The notes under the pieces: generated by a model
Told to the model about the DNA's origin: nothing
What the model saw: the letters and a program-made list of their open reading frames with translations, nothing else
The model's database searches: none
Shown: positions 1 to 10,376 of the stretch, piece after piece
How the letters are laid out: each line of letters starts with the position of its first letter
Position numbering within the stretch: position 1 is the first letter of the stretch
DNA from: Tanytarsus gracilentus
Lineage: Eukaryota; Arthropoda; Insecta; Diptera; Chironomidae
Reading direction: 5' to 3'
Length of the DNA stretch: 64,000 bases
NCBI GenBank assembly: GCA_038502055.1
Contig: JAXRKN010000045.1
Location: 208,501 to 272,500 of the forward strand
Translations under genes and position numbers: made by a program

Positions 1-142
1 CCTCAGATTTACCATCTGGCGAAAACTAGAAGTGTCTAGCTGATCCAGGAGCTGAATTTTCGAAGTTATAGACGGACAGACAGACGGACGGAAAGATGAG
101 CATATAAGCGTTACCTTAACCCTTTGTGTTTGTAAACAAAGT
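1..142 (+). repeat. Degenerate 3' end of dispersed family A element
   Basis: This stretch matches the 3' part of the element at 22280-23396. It has the phrase around GGCGAAAACTAGAAG, then a GACGGACAGACAGACGG microsatellite, then a GCATATAAGCGTTA motif. The terminal hairpin seen in better copies is eroded here. It ends about 27 bases before the start codon of the first gene, so it may supply that gene's 5' UTR or promoter. The rest of the element lies outside the window or is gone. Confidence 0.6.
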
Positions 143-168
143 GCGACAAAAAATTTAAGAATTGAAAA

Positions 169-1057
169 ATGGAAGCAAAGAAAAGAAAATTAAGTGAAAC
201 GTCGCCACATTTCGAATGTTGCGTATGTGGGGAGTCGGGTTCAAATGGATTCACGAACACTTACAACATAAGTCTACGAGAAAAGGATGATTTCTTGATT
301 TCATTTGTTGAGGTCGTAAGTTTTGTGCTAGGAATTGAGGTAAAAATTTTATAAATTTTTTAAATTAATTTGATTCACTTAGTTATCGCTAAATTTTAAG
401 GTCAATCAAGAATCTTCAGACATTTGCATCAGCTGCAAGCCAAAGATTATCGAATATTATCACTTTAAGAAGCGATCTCAGTCGATACAGAAGAAACTGT
501 CGCCTTTAATTCAAGAAATTATGAAAATTGTTAATAATTATATAACAAAGAACAACATCAAAGCAATAACGATCGAGGAGAGCCGAGAAAAACTTGTACT
601 AATGGAAAAGATACACCCACAACAACCCGTCTCGCAAGAATTTAATGAAATTATTGAAGTTAAGAGAGAATCCGGATCATCAGTGGCTTTGGAAGTGGAA
701 GTTAGTCAAGATAGTTTAATGGAACCCGACATAATTATCAAAGAAGAGATTGTCAATGAACTCGCAATCAAACAGGAACCACTCGATATTGATGAAAGTT
801 TAAGTACTCATGAAATTTCACTCCCTAATAATGGACTCGTTGAAGATTTATCTTCAACACAGCCAAACTCTAACGTAATTGTAGAAAATTCTGATTTGAC
901 GAAACTCGACCAAATTCTGAATCTCAATAAAGAAATTTTCAACGTAATTAGCTCGTTGGATTACAAGATTAACGAGATGAGACCGTCTACATCCAAGGCA
1001 AAAAGTAATATTGTTCCTTATAAGCTTACAAATGCTATTAGACCGCAGAGAGAATAA
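169..1057 (+). CDS. ZAD-domain protein without C2H2 fingers (short paralog)
   Basis: The gene model joins 169-339 and 401-1057, giving about 275 aa. The intron is phase 0, with GAG|GTAAAA and TTTTAAG ends. The N-terminus has a cysteine pair in ECCVCGE (residues 16-22) and the second exon supplies DICISCK, so the two C-x2-C pairs resemble the zinc-finger-associated domain (ZAD). ZADs normally mediate dimerisation of insect zinc-finger transcription factors. The rest is acidic and apparently disordered, ending in a short coiled-coil-like segment (ILNLNKEIFNVISSLDYKI). No C2H2 finger follows, so DNA binding cannot be assumed. The downstream minus-strand gene is a longer paralog with the same layout. 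This copy lacks that gene's C-terminal domain. The start is the first in-frame ATG ahead of the cysteine pair. The ZAD assignment is from cysteine spacing only. Confidence 0.7.
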
Positions 1058-1276
1058 AGTAATTTAATGAAATTTAAATTATAAAATTTTATTTAAAATT
1101 AAAACGCCTAAACTTGGAGTACTATCAATTTAATTTCAAGCTGCTCAATTGTTGCGAAAATTTCCTTATTTTTTTAATATTTTTTTTAGATTAAGCGCGT
1201 TTGAAAATAATTATTGCTTAACTATCAAAAATAGTGTAGGATAATCCTGACTTCTTGCGTCAAAAAAATATATAAA

Positions 1277-2266
1277 TTAATCAAATTTCTTGCTAACATA
1301 GTTTTTCTTATTGAATAGATGATTTCTGAGGTACTTGATTATTGTGTCGCGATTGGCGTTTGGATAAAGTTCGAGTGCTAATTCCAATAGTGTGTCAACG
1401 CTGTTGAGATTCAAGAGGGACTTGAAAGTGAATGAAACTTGTGTGTCGCGTGCCATGAGGAAATTCAAGGAAGACCTTAGGAAGCTCCTGTAATCACCAA
1501 TCTTGGATATATTGCGCTTGATTAGTTCCTTAAAGTAAATTTTGTTATTGGGATTATTGTATAGGAGATAATCGAATGCCACGACATCCTCTACTCTTGA
1601 AAAGTGAATGTTATCTGGAAATCCAGCAGGCTTATTTGTAGGATTAAAAATCAATTGCTTTTGATCGTGGCGAGTTTGTGGTGACAAGTTAATGGAAGGT
1701 CCAGATGGCTCATGAAACTGTGTTGTAAATTGAGTAAATAGCTTAGAATCATCATCGTCAGATAAGTCCCCCGTATCGTCATCACCCTCCCCTGCAATTT
1801 CAGCTCCTCTCATTTGATCAATTTTATTTTCTATTGTTTGCATTTGACTGTAAATTTTGTGGTTGAGATTAATGAGTTGCTCAATAGACTCGGGTCGAAC
1901 TGCCGCTAATGAGTCTTTAGTGGAATTTTGAGTAGATAATGGATCTTCAACGCTAGGCTCAAGAATTGAGGTCGCATTGAATTTATGGCAAACTTTTTTA
2001 AAAATGTAAAAATCTTTCATTTTTTGCTTGCAATGAGAGCATATTGATGAGCTCGAAGGAACCTAAAAGCATAAAGATAAGTTTGGAATATATTTTAACT
2101 AGTTATTTACCCTAATACTGATTGTTTCTCGAATTATTTCAATGAATGTTTTATTTTGAAATTTAATGCCCAATACTGGATCCAAACTACACATTCCTGA
2201 CTCTCCACACGCGCAACACTCTTTGTACGTAAAGCCATCATCGAATTTCATCCGTTTAGCGTCCAT
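1277..2266 (-). CDS. ZAD-like protein with extra C-terminal helical domain
   Basis: The exons are 2266-2111 and 2062-1277 on the minus strand, with a phase 0 intron, giving about 313 aa. The first exon carries ECCACGES and the second begins near SICSHCK, giving the same split ZAD-like cysteine layout as the neighbour at 169-1057. A middle acidic run (GEGDDDTGDLSDDDDSK) is followed by a C-terminal helical domain of about 110 residues (from about PDNIHFSRVEDV to the end). That domain resembles DUF4806-type modules of insect proteins, a tentative match from memory. No C2H2 finger is present. The two genes are convergent, 220 bp apart, which fits an inverted local duplication. Function is unknown; a chromatin or transcription role is inference from ZAD family membership. 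Confidence 0.7.
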
Positions 2267-2805
2267 TTTCGCGTGAGTATTATTAAGATTAAAAAACTTT
2301 AATTTATATTTTTATTGATATTTTGTTTATTTTTGTATGCGAATCGCAAGAAATTAAAATTTCTAAACAAAATATTGTTGATTGCTATAAAAGCTCTTAA
2401 AATATTATTTTTCTAGGCCCGAGCCTTCGTGGTTTTTCAATAACTTCCAAAATTTTTAGTTAGTTGTTTTTATTATTCCTTCGAATTTATTTGAATATCG
2501 AACTCATTCGACGCAACAATTTTTATGAAATTATCTTCGGGAACCTTCCCTGGCAGTCTTGCAAAGAATGAATTAATGAAATATGATCAAGTTATAGGAT
2601 GCAAAATGAAAGGAAATCGACTATGCTTCAGTAAAGCTAATGTGGAAATTAAGTGACCCCTTCATACGGGTTGAAAGAAGCGACGAGGCAATTAATAGTT
2701 AAATAGATAATTAACTAACATTCAACAAAAGTATTTTTTTCGCAAATTTTATTTTTGAAATATTTGTTTTTCTTCTAATTACTTAATTGAATATAACTTG
2801 AAGAT
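2267..2805. other. Intergenic stretch, nothing recognised
   Basis: This is AT-rich sequence between the 5' end of the ZAD-like gene and the 3' end of MPP-beta. I see no convincing open frame, RNA gene or repeat. The part nearest 2266 presumably holds the ZAD-like gene promoter. Confidence 0.5.
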
Positions 2806-4551
2806 TTAGACTCTAAGCCAGTACATGCTGGAGCGGATACGCACGTAGTCGGGTAAGTTTTCAACTGGACCTACAGCAGCAACTGCTGGGCAACGATCAT
2901 AGATGTATTTCATACACACGTCACGCACATTGTCGGCTGTCACATTCTAAAAAATAAAAATAACTCATTAGTAGAGAGAGCTTAATTAAGCTAAAATAAC
3001 TAAAATCTCACATCGATTCTCTTCTCGAGTTCATGGAGTGGAATTCTGCGGTTATAGCAGAGCATTTGTCTACCAATGTCTTCGCAAATTGGTGTTGTTC
3101 CATCGAGTTGCAAGAGCATGTTTGTCTTGAGTAAGTTCTTGGCGCGATCAACATCTTTCTCGGTTACAATTGTGCAGAGCTTCATCCATTCGGTTTGAAT
3201 GTTAAAAAGCATGTCTTCGCACTGCATTGGTTCACACACATAGTAGATACCCCACAATCCTGTATCCTTATAGCAAGTGTTGAATGACTGGAAGCTGTGG
3301 CACAAGTCTAAAAGAGATTTCGCCTTTATGAAGCAACATAATTTTAAAAATAATTAAACCTACTGTCTTCAGCTGAAGCACGTGCCAAGTTAGATGCATT
3401 ATTAACGCCGCCACCTTGTGAACGATCCCATGATCCAATCAATGTGTTGGCGACCATTAATGGAACATTATCTTGATCAGCCCAACCACATCCTTCGACA
3501 GCGATGGCGATATGAGCCAATGGAAGTGAATCATCACGCACACGAACTTCTGACCCGGTGAAACGGCATGGCTGAAGCGTTGGTGCTTTTCCATCAAAGG
3601 TATTCTTCAATTTTCCAAGTTCCTTTTGAGCCAAATTAACTAATTCACTATGATTGACACCGCCAGCAGCAGCGAGCACAAGTCTTGGTGTGTGATAATG
3701 GGTGTCAATGTAGTCTTTCAAATCCTGACGAGTAATGGACTTGATATTTTTGGTTGGTCCAAGGATTGTATTGCCCAAAGGTGTTCCTTGATAAGCAGTC
3801 GCGTGAAGGTGATCGAAAACTACTTCCTGAAGATTGCTCTCGACCTCTTGCATTTCACGCAAAATGACACTGCGCTCACGTTCGATTTCAGACTCGCCAA
3901 GTTTTGAGTTTGTAATGATGTCGCCGAGGATTTCAACGGCCTTTGGGACATCCTTTGAGAGACATTTGGCGTAGAAAACAGTTTGCTCACGACTCGTGTA
4001 CGCATTTAGATGAGCACCCATATTTTCAACTTCCAATTCAAGATCGGTCTGAGATCTCTTTGCAGTTCCCTTGAAGGCCATATGTTCGAGAAAATGGGCA
4101 ACACCGTTGTTTTGAGCTGTCTCATAGCGAGATCCGGCATCAATCCACAAACCAACGGTCGCTGTTGCAGCACCACTATCTTCGGTCGCAACGCGAAGCC
4201 CATTGTCTAATGTTGTTGTCATCGTTGGTGGCAAATTGACAAGGGCTCGTGCATAGTCGGCTGCATTGCTGGATTTGAATCGCTAAAATGAGAGAAATTT
4301 TTTTTTTTCTGTAAACGGTGGCGATGTTTAAAATGGTTATCCATGTTATGGAGGTAATGAAGTTGAATTAAATTACAACTGAATGATGCAAGAAATAACA
4401 AAAAGTTTAATAAATTTGAATTGCATAATCAGTGATTTTGAAAATTCATTCATAACATTTCACAACAGCTCTTAACTCTACTCACTTGGAGGTTTCCTGC
4501 TTTCGGCAATGCTCGAATTGTCGAGGTGAGTTTTAAAATTCGCGATGCCAT
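2806..4551 (-). CDS. MPPB: Mitochondrial processing peptidase subunit beta
   Basis: Four exons on the minus strand: 4551-4486, 4282-3364, 3307-3012 and 2946-2806, giving about 473 aa, which fits the family. It is the catalytic subunit of the matrix peptidase that removes presequences from imported precursors; the family also gives complex III core proteins. Residues 1-35 are basic and serine-rich, as expected for a targeting peptide. The zinc site HFLEH lies at about residues 85-89, with the distal glutamate in ILREMQEVE at about 165, so the inverzincin motif is intact and a catalytic role is favoured over a degenerate core-1 protein. The glycine-rich substrate loop appears as SQGGGVNN. The second intron is best modelled with donor GTAGGT at 3363. 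The more obvious GTTTAA at 3359 would break the frame. The gene is divergent from DPH2. Confidence 0.95.
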
Positions 4552-4872
4552 AGAAACTATATCCTTTTTATGCCGAAATTAAGAAAATTTTTCTCGATTT
4601 TCAACTCGATACTCGCAAATGCGATTCGCAGGGCCGTGTAACTTAAAAAATACCAAAAACCTCACCAGATTGAAAAACATGGATTTTAAATGTTTTAACT
4701 CTTTTTTAAAATATTATTTTTTATACTGAAAGCGATTAATTGAGAGAAGAAAAAATTTCAATTAAAATCATAATAAAAAAAACATACAATTCTACTCCTA
4801 CTTCTAAAACTAAAACTCAGGTTTTACTGTAAAAATAGCACAAAGTGGTTAGAAAATCAAAAATCAATTAAA
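4552..4872. promoter_or_regulatory. Shared promoter region of MPPB and DPH2
   Basis: About 320 bases separate the two divergent start codons, so both promoters must lie here or within 5' UTRs. The sequence is AT-rich with no clear TATA box at a fixed distance. The role as a bidirectional promoter is inferred from layout alone. Confidence 0.5.
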
Positions 4873-6368
4873 ATGTCGCTAAATTTCTCCACAAGCGACT
4901 CCATTGAAACATCAACAATTGAGATTGCGAATAAAGTGTCAAAACTCAGCGACATATGGACCTCGAATGATCTAAATCGGTGCATTAAGTTTATTACAGA
5001 GAAATTTCTTAATCGCATATGTTTACAATTTTCGGATGAAATTTTAAGCTTCTCTGTTGAGATTGAGGAACAATTGAGGAAGCACGTGGACTCAAATATT
5101 TTCATATTAGCTGATACGAGCTATGGAAGTTGCTGTGTTGATGAGGTAAATTTAATTAATTAACTAGCGCTTGAAACGCCATCTATTGCGCAACAAATTT
5201 TTCAATTGCGCAAGTTTTTCACATAAATATTAATAGAAATAATTTATGATTGCAGATTGCGGCAGCGCATATACAGGCGGACTCTATCATTCATTTTGGA
5301 CATGCTTGCCTATCCAAAGTTACTCGACTTCCGGTGCTCTATGTCTTTAACAAGTATCCCATCGACGTTGATGCATTTACTAATCAATTTACTACTCAAC
5401 TTCCCGATAAATTAGAAAAGATTTTTGTGTTTTATGATGTTGGTGCTTTCTCCACCATTGATATTATCGCTAATCGACTTCACCAATTGAATTATCTTAA
5501 TTTGGATATTGGAAGATTGGCAGAGAATGAGGAGCCAGACATTCTTTGTTGGTCACTGAAAAACAATCAAACAACGGAAAACTATACGTGTGTCTATATT
5601 GGAAATGATAATCAATCACTTTTCAACATTTCGATGGGTATCAAGTGCAAAAAATGGCTTCTTTTTGATATTTCCACAAACGTCATGAGTAAAGTTCAGG
5701 CAATGGACACTAAGTTTATGTTGAAGAGAAGCCATTACATTGAAAAGTGTAAAGATGCACAGACACTCGGTATAGTTGTAGCCACACTTACTTCAAAGGG
5801 ATATTTAGACATTATCAAGCACGTTCAAGAGTTGGCTAAAAAGAGAAGAATTAAAACGTACATAGTATCGGTTGGAAAAGTAAATCCAGCAAAGCTAGCT
5901 AATTTCGGTGAGATCGATTGTTTTGTACTTGTTGGCTGCTCCGAAAATAGCCTCTACAATTCGCGTGAATTTTACAAGCCATTAATATCAGTTTTTGAAG
6001 TTGAAATGGCACTAAATCCAGCATGGTCAAATCAATTAGCCGAAACATACAGCACAGACTTCCGTGAAGTACTACCCGAGGGAAAACTTCATAAATCGTT
6101 TAACGAAGCAATGATCTCATCAACCGAGATATCGTTGATTACAGGGAAATTGAGATCTTGCGAAAATGAAGTTAATGAAGCGAGTCATGGTGGTGGTACA
6201 CTAATGGAGCGTGGAAATAACCAACAAGTTAGTGAAATAGATTCGCTCAATAAATTCCAAGAGAGAACTTTTCGTGGACTTGAGACTCGATTAGGCCTTG
6301 ACTCTCCTTCTATAGTTGAAAAGGGAAGGACGGGAATTGCTATGCGGTACGAAGAACAAGATTTTTAA
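4873..6368 (+). CDS. DPH2: Diphthamide biosynthesis protein 2
   Basis: The exons are 4873-5145 and 5256-6368 with a phase 0 intron, giving about 461 aa. Dph2 pairs with Dph1 in the iron-sulfur enzyme that transfers the 3-amino-3-carboxypropyl group of SAM to a histidine of elongation factor 2, the first step of diphthamide synthesis in the cytosol. The call rests on the segment DTSYGSCCVDE at the exon junction, which continues as IAAAHIQADSIIHFGHACLS, and on VLVGCSENSLYNSREFYKP near residues 315-335. These match the cysteine-bearing blocks of the DPH1/DPH2 fold. The C-terminal LETRLGLD phrase is also typical. The length is close to other animal DPH2 proteins. An AATAAA signal lies about 40 bases after the stop. 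I prefer DPH2 to DPH1 from the C-terminal extension and that motif. Confidence 0.9.
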
Positions 6369-6840
6369 ACTCTCAAACTTTAATCTTAGAATTTTATTGA
6401 CATCAAGAAAATAAAAATTGCATTTCTTCAAAGACTTAATGTTTTTTTTTTCTTGTATATCGTCTCCGAAAATCAGCATACTACTAAAATTTGATGCTTT
6501 AAATTTAGTTGTGTCGAGGGTTGTGAACCTGGTCAAGTTTTTTGTAGCTCCGCTATATATTAATTTTGGATTTTTCCAAAACCTGTTTTCGGCCCCTAGT
6601 GCTAAGACATTACATTTTGCAATATCAAAACTTGTACTCAAATGATAGGCCTAGCCAAACCCTACAAACTGTCGAAAACAGATTTGAAATCGGTTGATCC
6701 TACGAGGAGTTAGAGCCATTTAAGTCATCTTACTTTCTCACTTTCTCACTTTCTTACTTTCCTACGATCTTAGTGAACGCCATATCTCAAGAACGGCTGG
6801 TCGGATTTGACTCGGGTTTTTTTTTTTTTTTTTTTTTTAT
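6369..6840. repeat. Intergenic, likely old repeat with CT-rich run and poly-T
   Basis: After the DPH2 poly(A) signal there is a tract of ACTTTCTC-like repeats near 6725-6765, then a phrase around AACGGCTGGTCGGATTTGACTCGGG, then about 20 T residues (6819-6838). This resembles the tail region of a dispersed repeat, but I cannot assign it to a family. The overlapping short open frames on both strands look like chance. Confidence 0.35.
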
Positions 6841-7200
6841 ATGGCTTCATGGGTATCGTTGAACTCGTAATTGCATCAGGAATCGATTGGAATTGACGAT
6901 TTTTGAGGAGTGTCCATCATGGCCGGCCTGGAGTGCCACTAATGCCCATTTTTCAGAACTATGGCTTCATGTATGTCGTTGAACTCGTCATTGCATCAGG
7001 AATCGATTGACATTGACGATTTTTGAAGAATGTCCATCATGGCCGGCCAGGAGTGCCACTAATGTCCATTTTTCAGAACTATGGCTTCATGTATGTCGTT
7101 CAACTCGTCATTGCATCAGGAATCGATTGACATTGACGATTTTTAAAGAATGTCCATCATGGTCGGCCAGGAGTGCCACTAATGTCCATTTTTCAGAACT
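6841..7200. repeat. Three tandem 120-bp units (family A internal satellite)
   Basis: Units start at 6841, 6961 and 7081, each with ATGGCTTCATG and a CATGGCCGGCC-type core, in register at exactly 120 bp. Units two and three are nearly identical; unit one is more diverged. In reverse orientation the same unit forms the internal tandem array of the elements near 22.85-23.15 kb and 36.43-36.88 kb. It is therefore a satellite-like module shared with family A. No element termini are visible here. Confidence 0.9.
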
Positions 7201-7915
7201 ACGGGGTACTAATCTAAGACAGCGGAGCTATTGGAAATGGCAACGCCGTTTGCAGACCCATCTTGTTGTAGCTCGAGTTCGTAGAACTTGGCAAATTTTT
7301 AACACGTGAATTTCATTCCATGCTACATTTTAAACCACAATCTGCCTTTAATTTTTTCTCTTCGATATTTTCCAATCGTCGCTACATAAGAGCGACCTTT
7401 GTTCTTGTCAATTCTCCTTCTTGCACGCTCACAATTTTCTTGTGTTAATTTTCTCTTGGTCGGAATTATTTCTTCTTCTACAAGAGCGCAATATAAATTT
7501 ATGCATTTTGTAAAGTTAGCGAAAACTTTATTTTATGATGTTTGGTTCAAAAGGTACCGGAAATACCCTTAAATCGTAGTGAGGAGACATCCAATAAGAG
7601 CCAGCATACACTTAAATGAGTTCCCAACTCAACTGAAATGTTGTTCGGAAGACGCGTAGGGTCGAAAAATTCCCGAATCAAACAGATCAAATAACAAAAT
7701 CGTAAGCTTCGAGAACATACATAATTTTAATTTAATTTCTCGAAAGATAATTTTTGTCACAAAAGAGAAAAAATAATTTTCCTGTTAAAATTTTTTACTG
7801 GCGATTCGCGGAATAATTTCCAAAAATCGAAACGTTTCGCAAAAGTGTGGTGTCGATTTGTATTTAAAAAAAGAACTTTAAAAAAAGATTTTAGGAAAAA
7901 GTAATTCATGAAAAA
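7201..7915. other. Intergenic upstream of TRAIP-like gene
   Basis: About 700 bases with no supported gene. A frame read through the 120-bp repeats into this region is an accident of the repeat. The promoter and 5' UTR of the RING gene are presumably in the last few hundred bases. Confidence 0.4.
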
Positions 7916-9069
7916 ATGTCAATTTCCTGCCTCGTGTGCTTAGAAAATTTCGAACCAACTGCAGAAGTCGTGTCTATCAATCGATGCGGGCATGTATTTC
8001 ATGCTCATTGCCTTAATGAGTGGCGATCGAGGTAATTTTATTATTGTCGTTCAAAATGTCGGATGGAAAAATTATAAAGATTAGATGGAAAAATTATAAA
8101 TTTGATTTTTAATCATCCAGCAAGCAGAGTCTCTCAAACACATGTCCACTGTGCCGAGTTACCTATAACAAAAGATCCCTTACAAAGCTCTTCCTCGGTG
8201 TCGCTGAGTCGGAAAAGGATTTCAAGAAAGATCTTCAGAAGTTGGAAGAAGAAAAAAATCGCGAGAAGTATGAAAAACAAGAGTACATGTAAGTTCACGC
8301 TAGTGACATCATTTAACAAATGAAACTATTTTTTTTCTTACACACACCCAGGAATGAGCTAAGTAGAGTGAAAACGGAACTGGGCATAAAGTGTCAGGCT
8401 TATCACATAATCGATTCCTTTAACAATGAATACCTTCAAAACAACCAAAAGCTCAAAGAACAAAATGAAAAATTGCAAGCGGAGAGCAATCAAATTAAAG
8501 AGCAAATGGAGGCCTTAAAGAAGAAACTTCAGCCACCACCTCTTGTCGATCTGACTGGCATCGAAATTTCAGACGATGAAGATATTCAATTTGTTAGCGT
8601 AACAAAAATCCAGAAGGTCATTGAAGCTGTCGTCGAAATCAATGACGACGATGATGATGATGAGGACGTGCAAATAATTGCTGCACCATTTAGTTCTAAA
8701 GCAGTCTCTCCAATATGTGATAATGACCAAGGACATCGAATACGACCCATAGAGACTGCTGACTTTGAGGATCAATCCAGTGTGATTCCCACCAAAGACG
8801 AAGAAGAAGGACACTCATCCCATGTGATACTTGAAAAATCCCAGATTGAACCAAATTATGAAATAATTGTCAAGACCGAGATGCAGGAAGTTCAATCAAT
8901 CGAAGTTACACCGGATATTAGTCACTTGACATTTGGTGATATTCCAAGACAAACTGATCCACAAATGACCCTCCCAGATTTCGAAGAGCCAGTATTCAAA
9001 AAACATAAAGCTAATAATAACGAAAAGGAATTCGCATACCTTCATGAATATTTTTTGTCACAAATTTAA
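7916..9069 (+). CDS. TRAIP-like RING E3 ligase with SUMO-interaction-like motifs
   Basis: The exons are 7916-8031, 8121-8288 and 8352-9069, giving about 333 aa with frame-consistent splices. The N-terminal RING has CLVC, RCGHVFHAHC and CPLCR, split between exons 1 and 2. Residues about 118-155 form a coiled coil rich in K, E and Q. This layout recalls TRAIP (Drosophila nopo), a replisome and signalling ubiquitin ligase. Then come VDLT followed by an acidic stretch (residues about 160-170) and VVEINDDDDDDED (about 190-202). Both have the hydrophobic-core-plus-acidic pattern of SUMO-interacting motifs, so a SUMO-targeted ligase role is possible. That part is inference. TRAIP identity is moderate; the RING class is firm. 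Exons 2-3 are duplicated at 13980-14930. TMEM129 exon 1 starts 130 bases after the stop. Confidence 0.85.
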
Positions 9070-10171
9070 AAGCAACGTATTTTTATGAGTTTAAATATTG
9101 TCTGCGATTCGCATTAAAGAAAACACTTTAATGAAGTAAGAAATTTATATGGAAACGATATAATAAGTAAAAAAGAAATAAAATCGATCAAGAAGTACAT
9201 GAAAATGTCTGAAGACGAAATATTTTTCAATCTCCTTTTCCTGGTTTTATTGTTTGCTGTAATTTATCCTCCAAAAGAGTTAGAGGCTGCAGGTATTATC
9301 ATTTTTTTCCAATTACATTTTCCTCCTTATTTTTGATTATTTTTGGCCTAACCCACACAAAAGTGGTAACGGTTGTATACTAATATTTTCGTCCGTCCGT
9401 CCGTTTGCCTGTTCCTTCGAGATCTCAGCCCCTGGACCAGCTAGAGACTTCGGGTTTTCGCCAGATGATAGCTCTGAAGGTCTATATTAGTCATTTTAGG
9501 AATTTTTTGGGTCATGACAATAGGTCGTGTCATGGACTGCCTTAACGTCTATTTTTTATACAAAATTTATCTTATATGGTCATGGGTATCGTTGAACTGG
9601 TGATTGAAATAGCAATCGATTGGCAATTTGGCATGGATATGAAAATGGAAAATAGAACATAACTGAAAATGGAACAGGGTGTAGAAAGAATTTAGTGGAA
9701 AATGGAACATAGTGGCAAATAACTTGCCCAAAAAAATATTTTCCCTTATGTTTCCCTTTTGGCTTCCTTAAAAATATTTTCCATAAGGCTTCCCTTTTGG
9801 CTTCTCCAAAGCTTCTTCATAGGACTTCTTCATAATTACATTTCAAATACTGATCAGCAGCAAGTGGGTTACACGGCAACAACAACGTGTGGGTTTTAAA
9901 TCATTTTTTAAAATTATTTTTGATTATTTTTATAATTATTGCCTGATCCTTAAAAATAATTAGGAAAACGGAATTGGAAAAAATAATTAAAGATTTTTTA
10001 GAAATTATTTTCTTCATTAGAAATACTTGGCATTGAATTGAGATACTTAAATACTTAAATTTTTAACGGCGAATTGCCACGTGATAAATTTTTATTTTAG
10101 GATTCACCATTGAGAATATTTTTGCCAAATATCTCGGTTTGGAGTCTATTCTTTACGTTCAATATCACATT
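8015..10171 (+). repeat. Left copy of a 2.15-kb segmental duplication
   Basis: This segment is nearly identical to 13874-16013. It spans RING-gene exon 1 tail through exon 3, the spacer, TMEM129 exon 1, an intron carrying a family A element, and the start of TMEM129 exon 2. The 239 residues encoded by the last RING exon are identical in both copies. Differences are scattered single bases, a 2-base change in an A run, and about 18 bases missing near the end of the intron in the right copy. At the right boundary homology stops abruptly inside TMEM129 exon 2. Confidence 0.92.
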
Positions 10172-10174
10172 TAA
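9199..10174 (+). pseudogene. TMEM129: 5' fragment of TMEM129
   Basis: Exon 1 (9199-9292) encodes the first transmembrane segment. Exon 2 begins at 10101, runs for about 24 codons and stops at 10172-10174, exactly where duplication homology ends. All later membrane helices and the RING domain are missing, so this copy cannot make the ligase. The intact copy is at 15060-17108. Exon 1 keeps a good phase 1 donor. It could be spliced to the phase 1 acceptor at 10377 of the next gene, so the fragment may not be inert. Confidence 0.85.
9346..9911 (-). mobile_element. Family A nonautonomous element inside TMEM129 fragment intron
   Basis: In reverse orientation this shows the family A layout. A start phrase around AAAACCCACACGTTG is next to GTGTAACCCACTTG, then CTTCC-rich sequence, the GGCGAAAACCCGAAG block, a GACGGACGGACG microsatellite, and an eroded terminal hairpin near 9346-9370. 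The 15205-15770 copy is its duplicate, so this insertion predates the segmental duplication. It has no coding capacity. Confidence 0.75.
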
Positions 10175-10376
10175 ATCTCTTTTAAGACATCTATTTAAAT
10201 CATATTGATAGCTCATCAGATTTCAATGAAATATTTCCTCTTTTTTTCGATACGAAAAATCATTTTAATTTCTATGAAACGTTTTCGCTTTTTCAACATG
10301 AATTTTTATCAATTTCTGTGAAATTGAAATTCTCTTTCAGAATGAAAAATTTATTTAATTTATTTAAAATTTCAAG

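Noticed and set aside
8569..8814. Minus-strand 81-codon frame, repeated at 14430-14675
   Set aside because: It is antisense to the acidic coding exon of the TRAIP-like gene. Its conservation only reflects the duplication.
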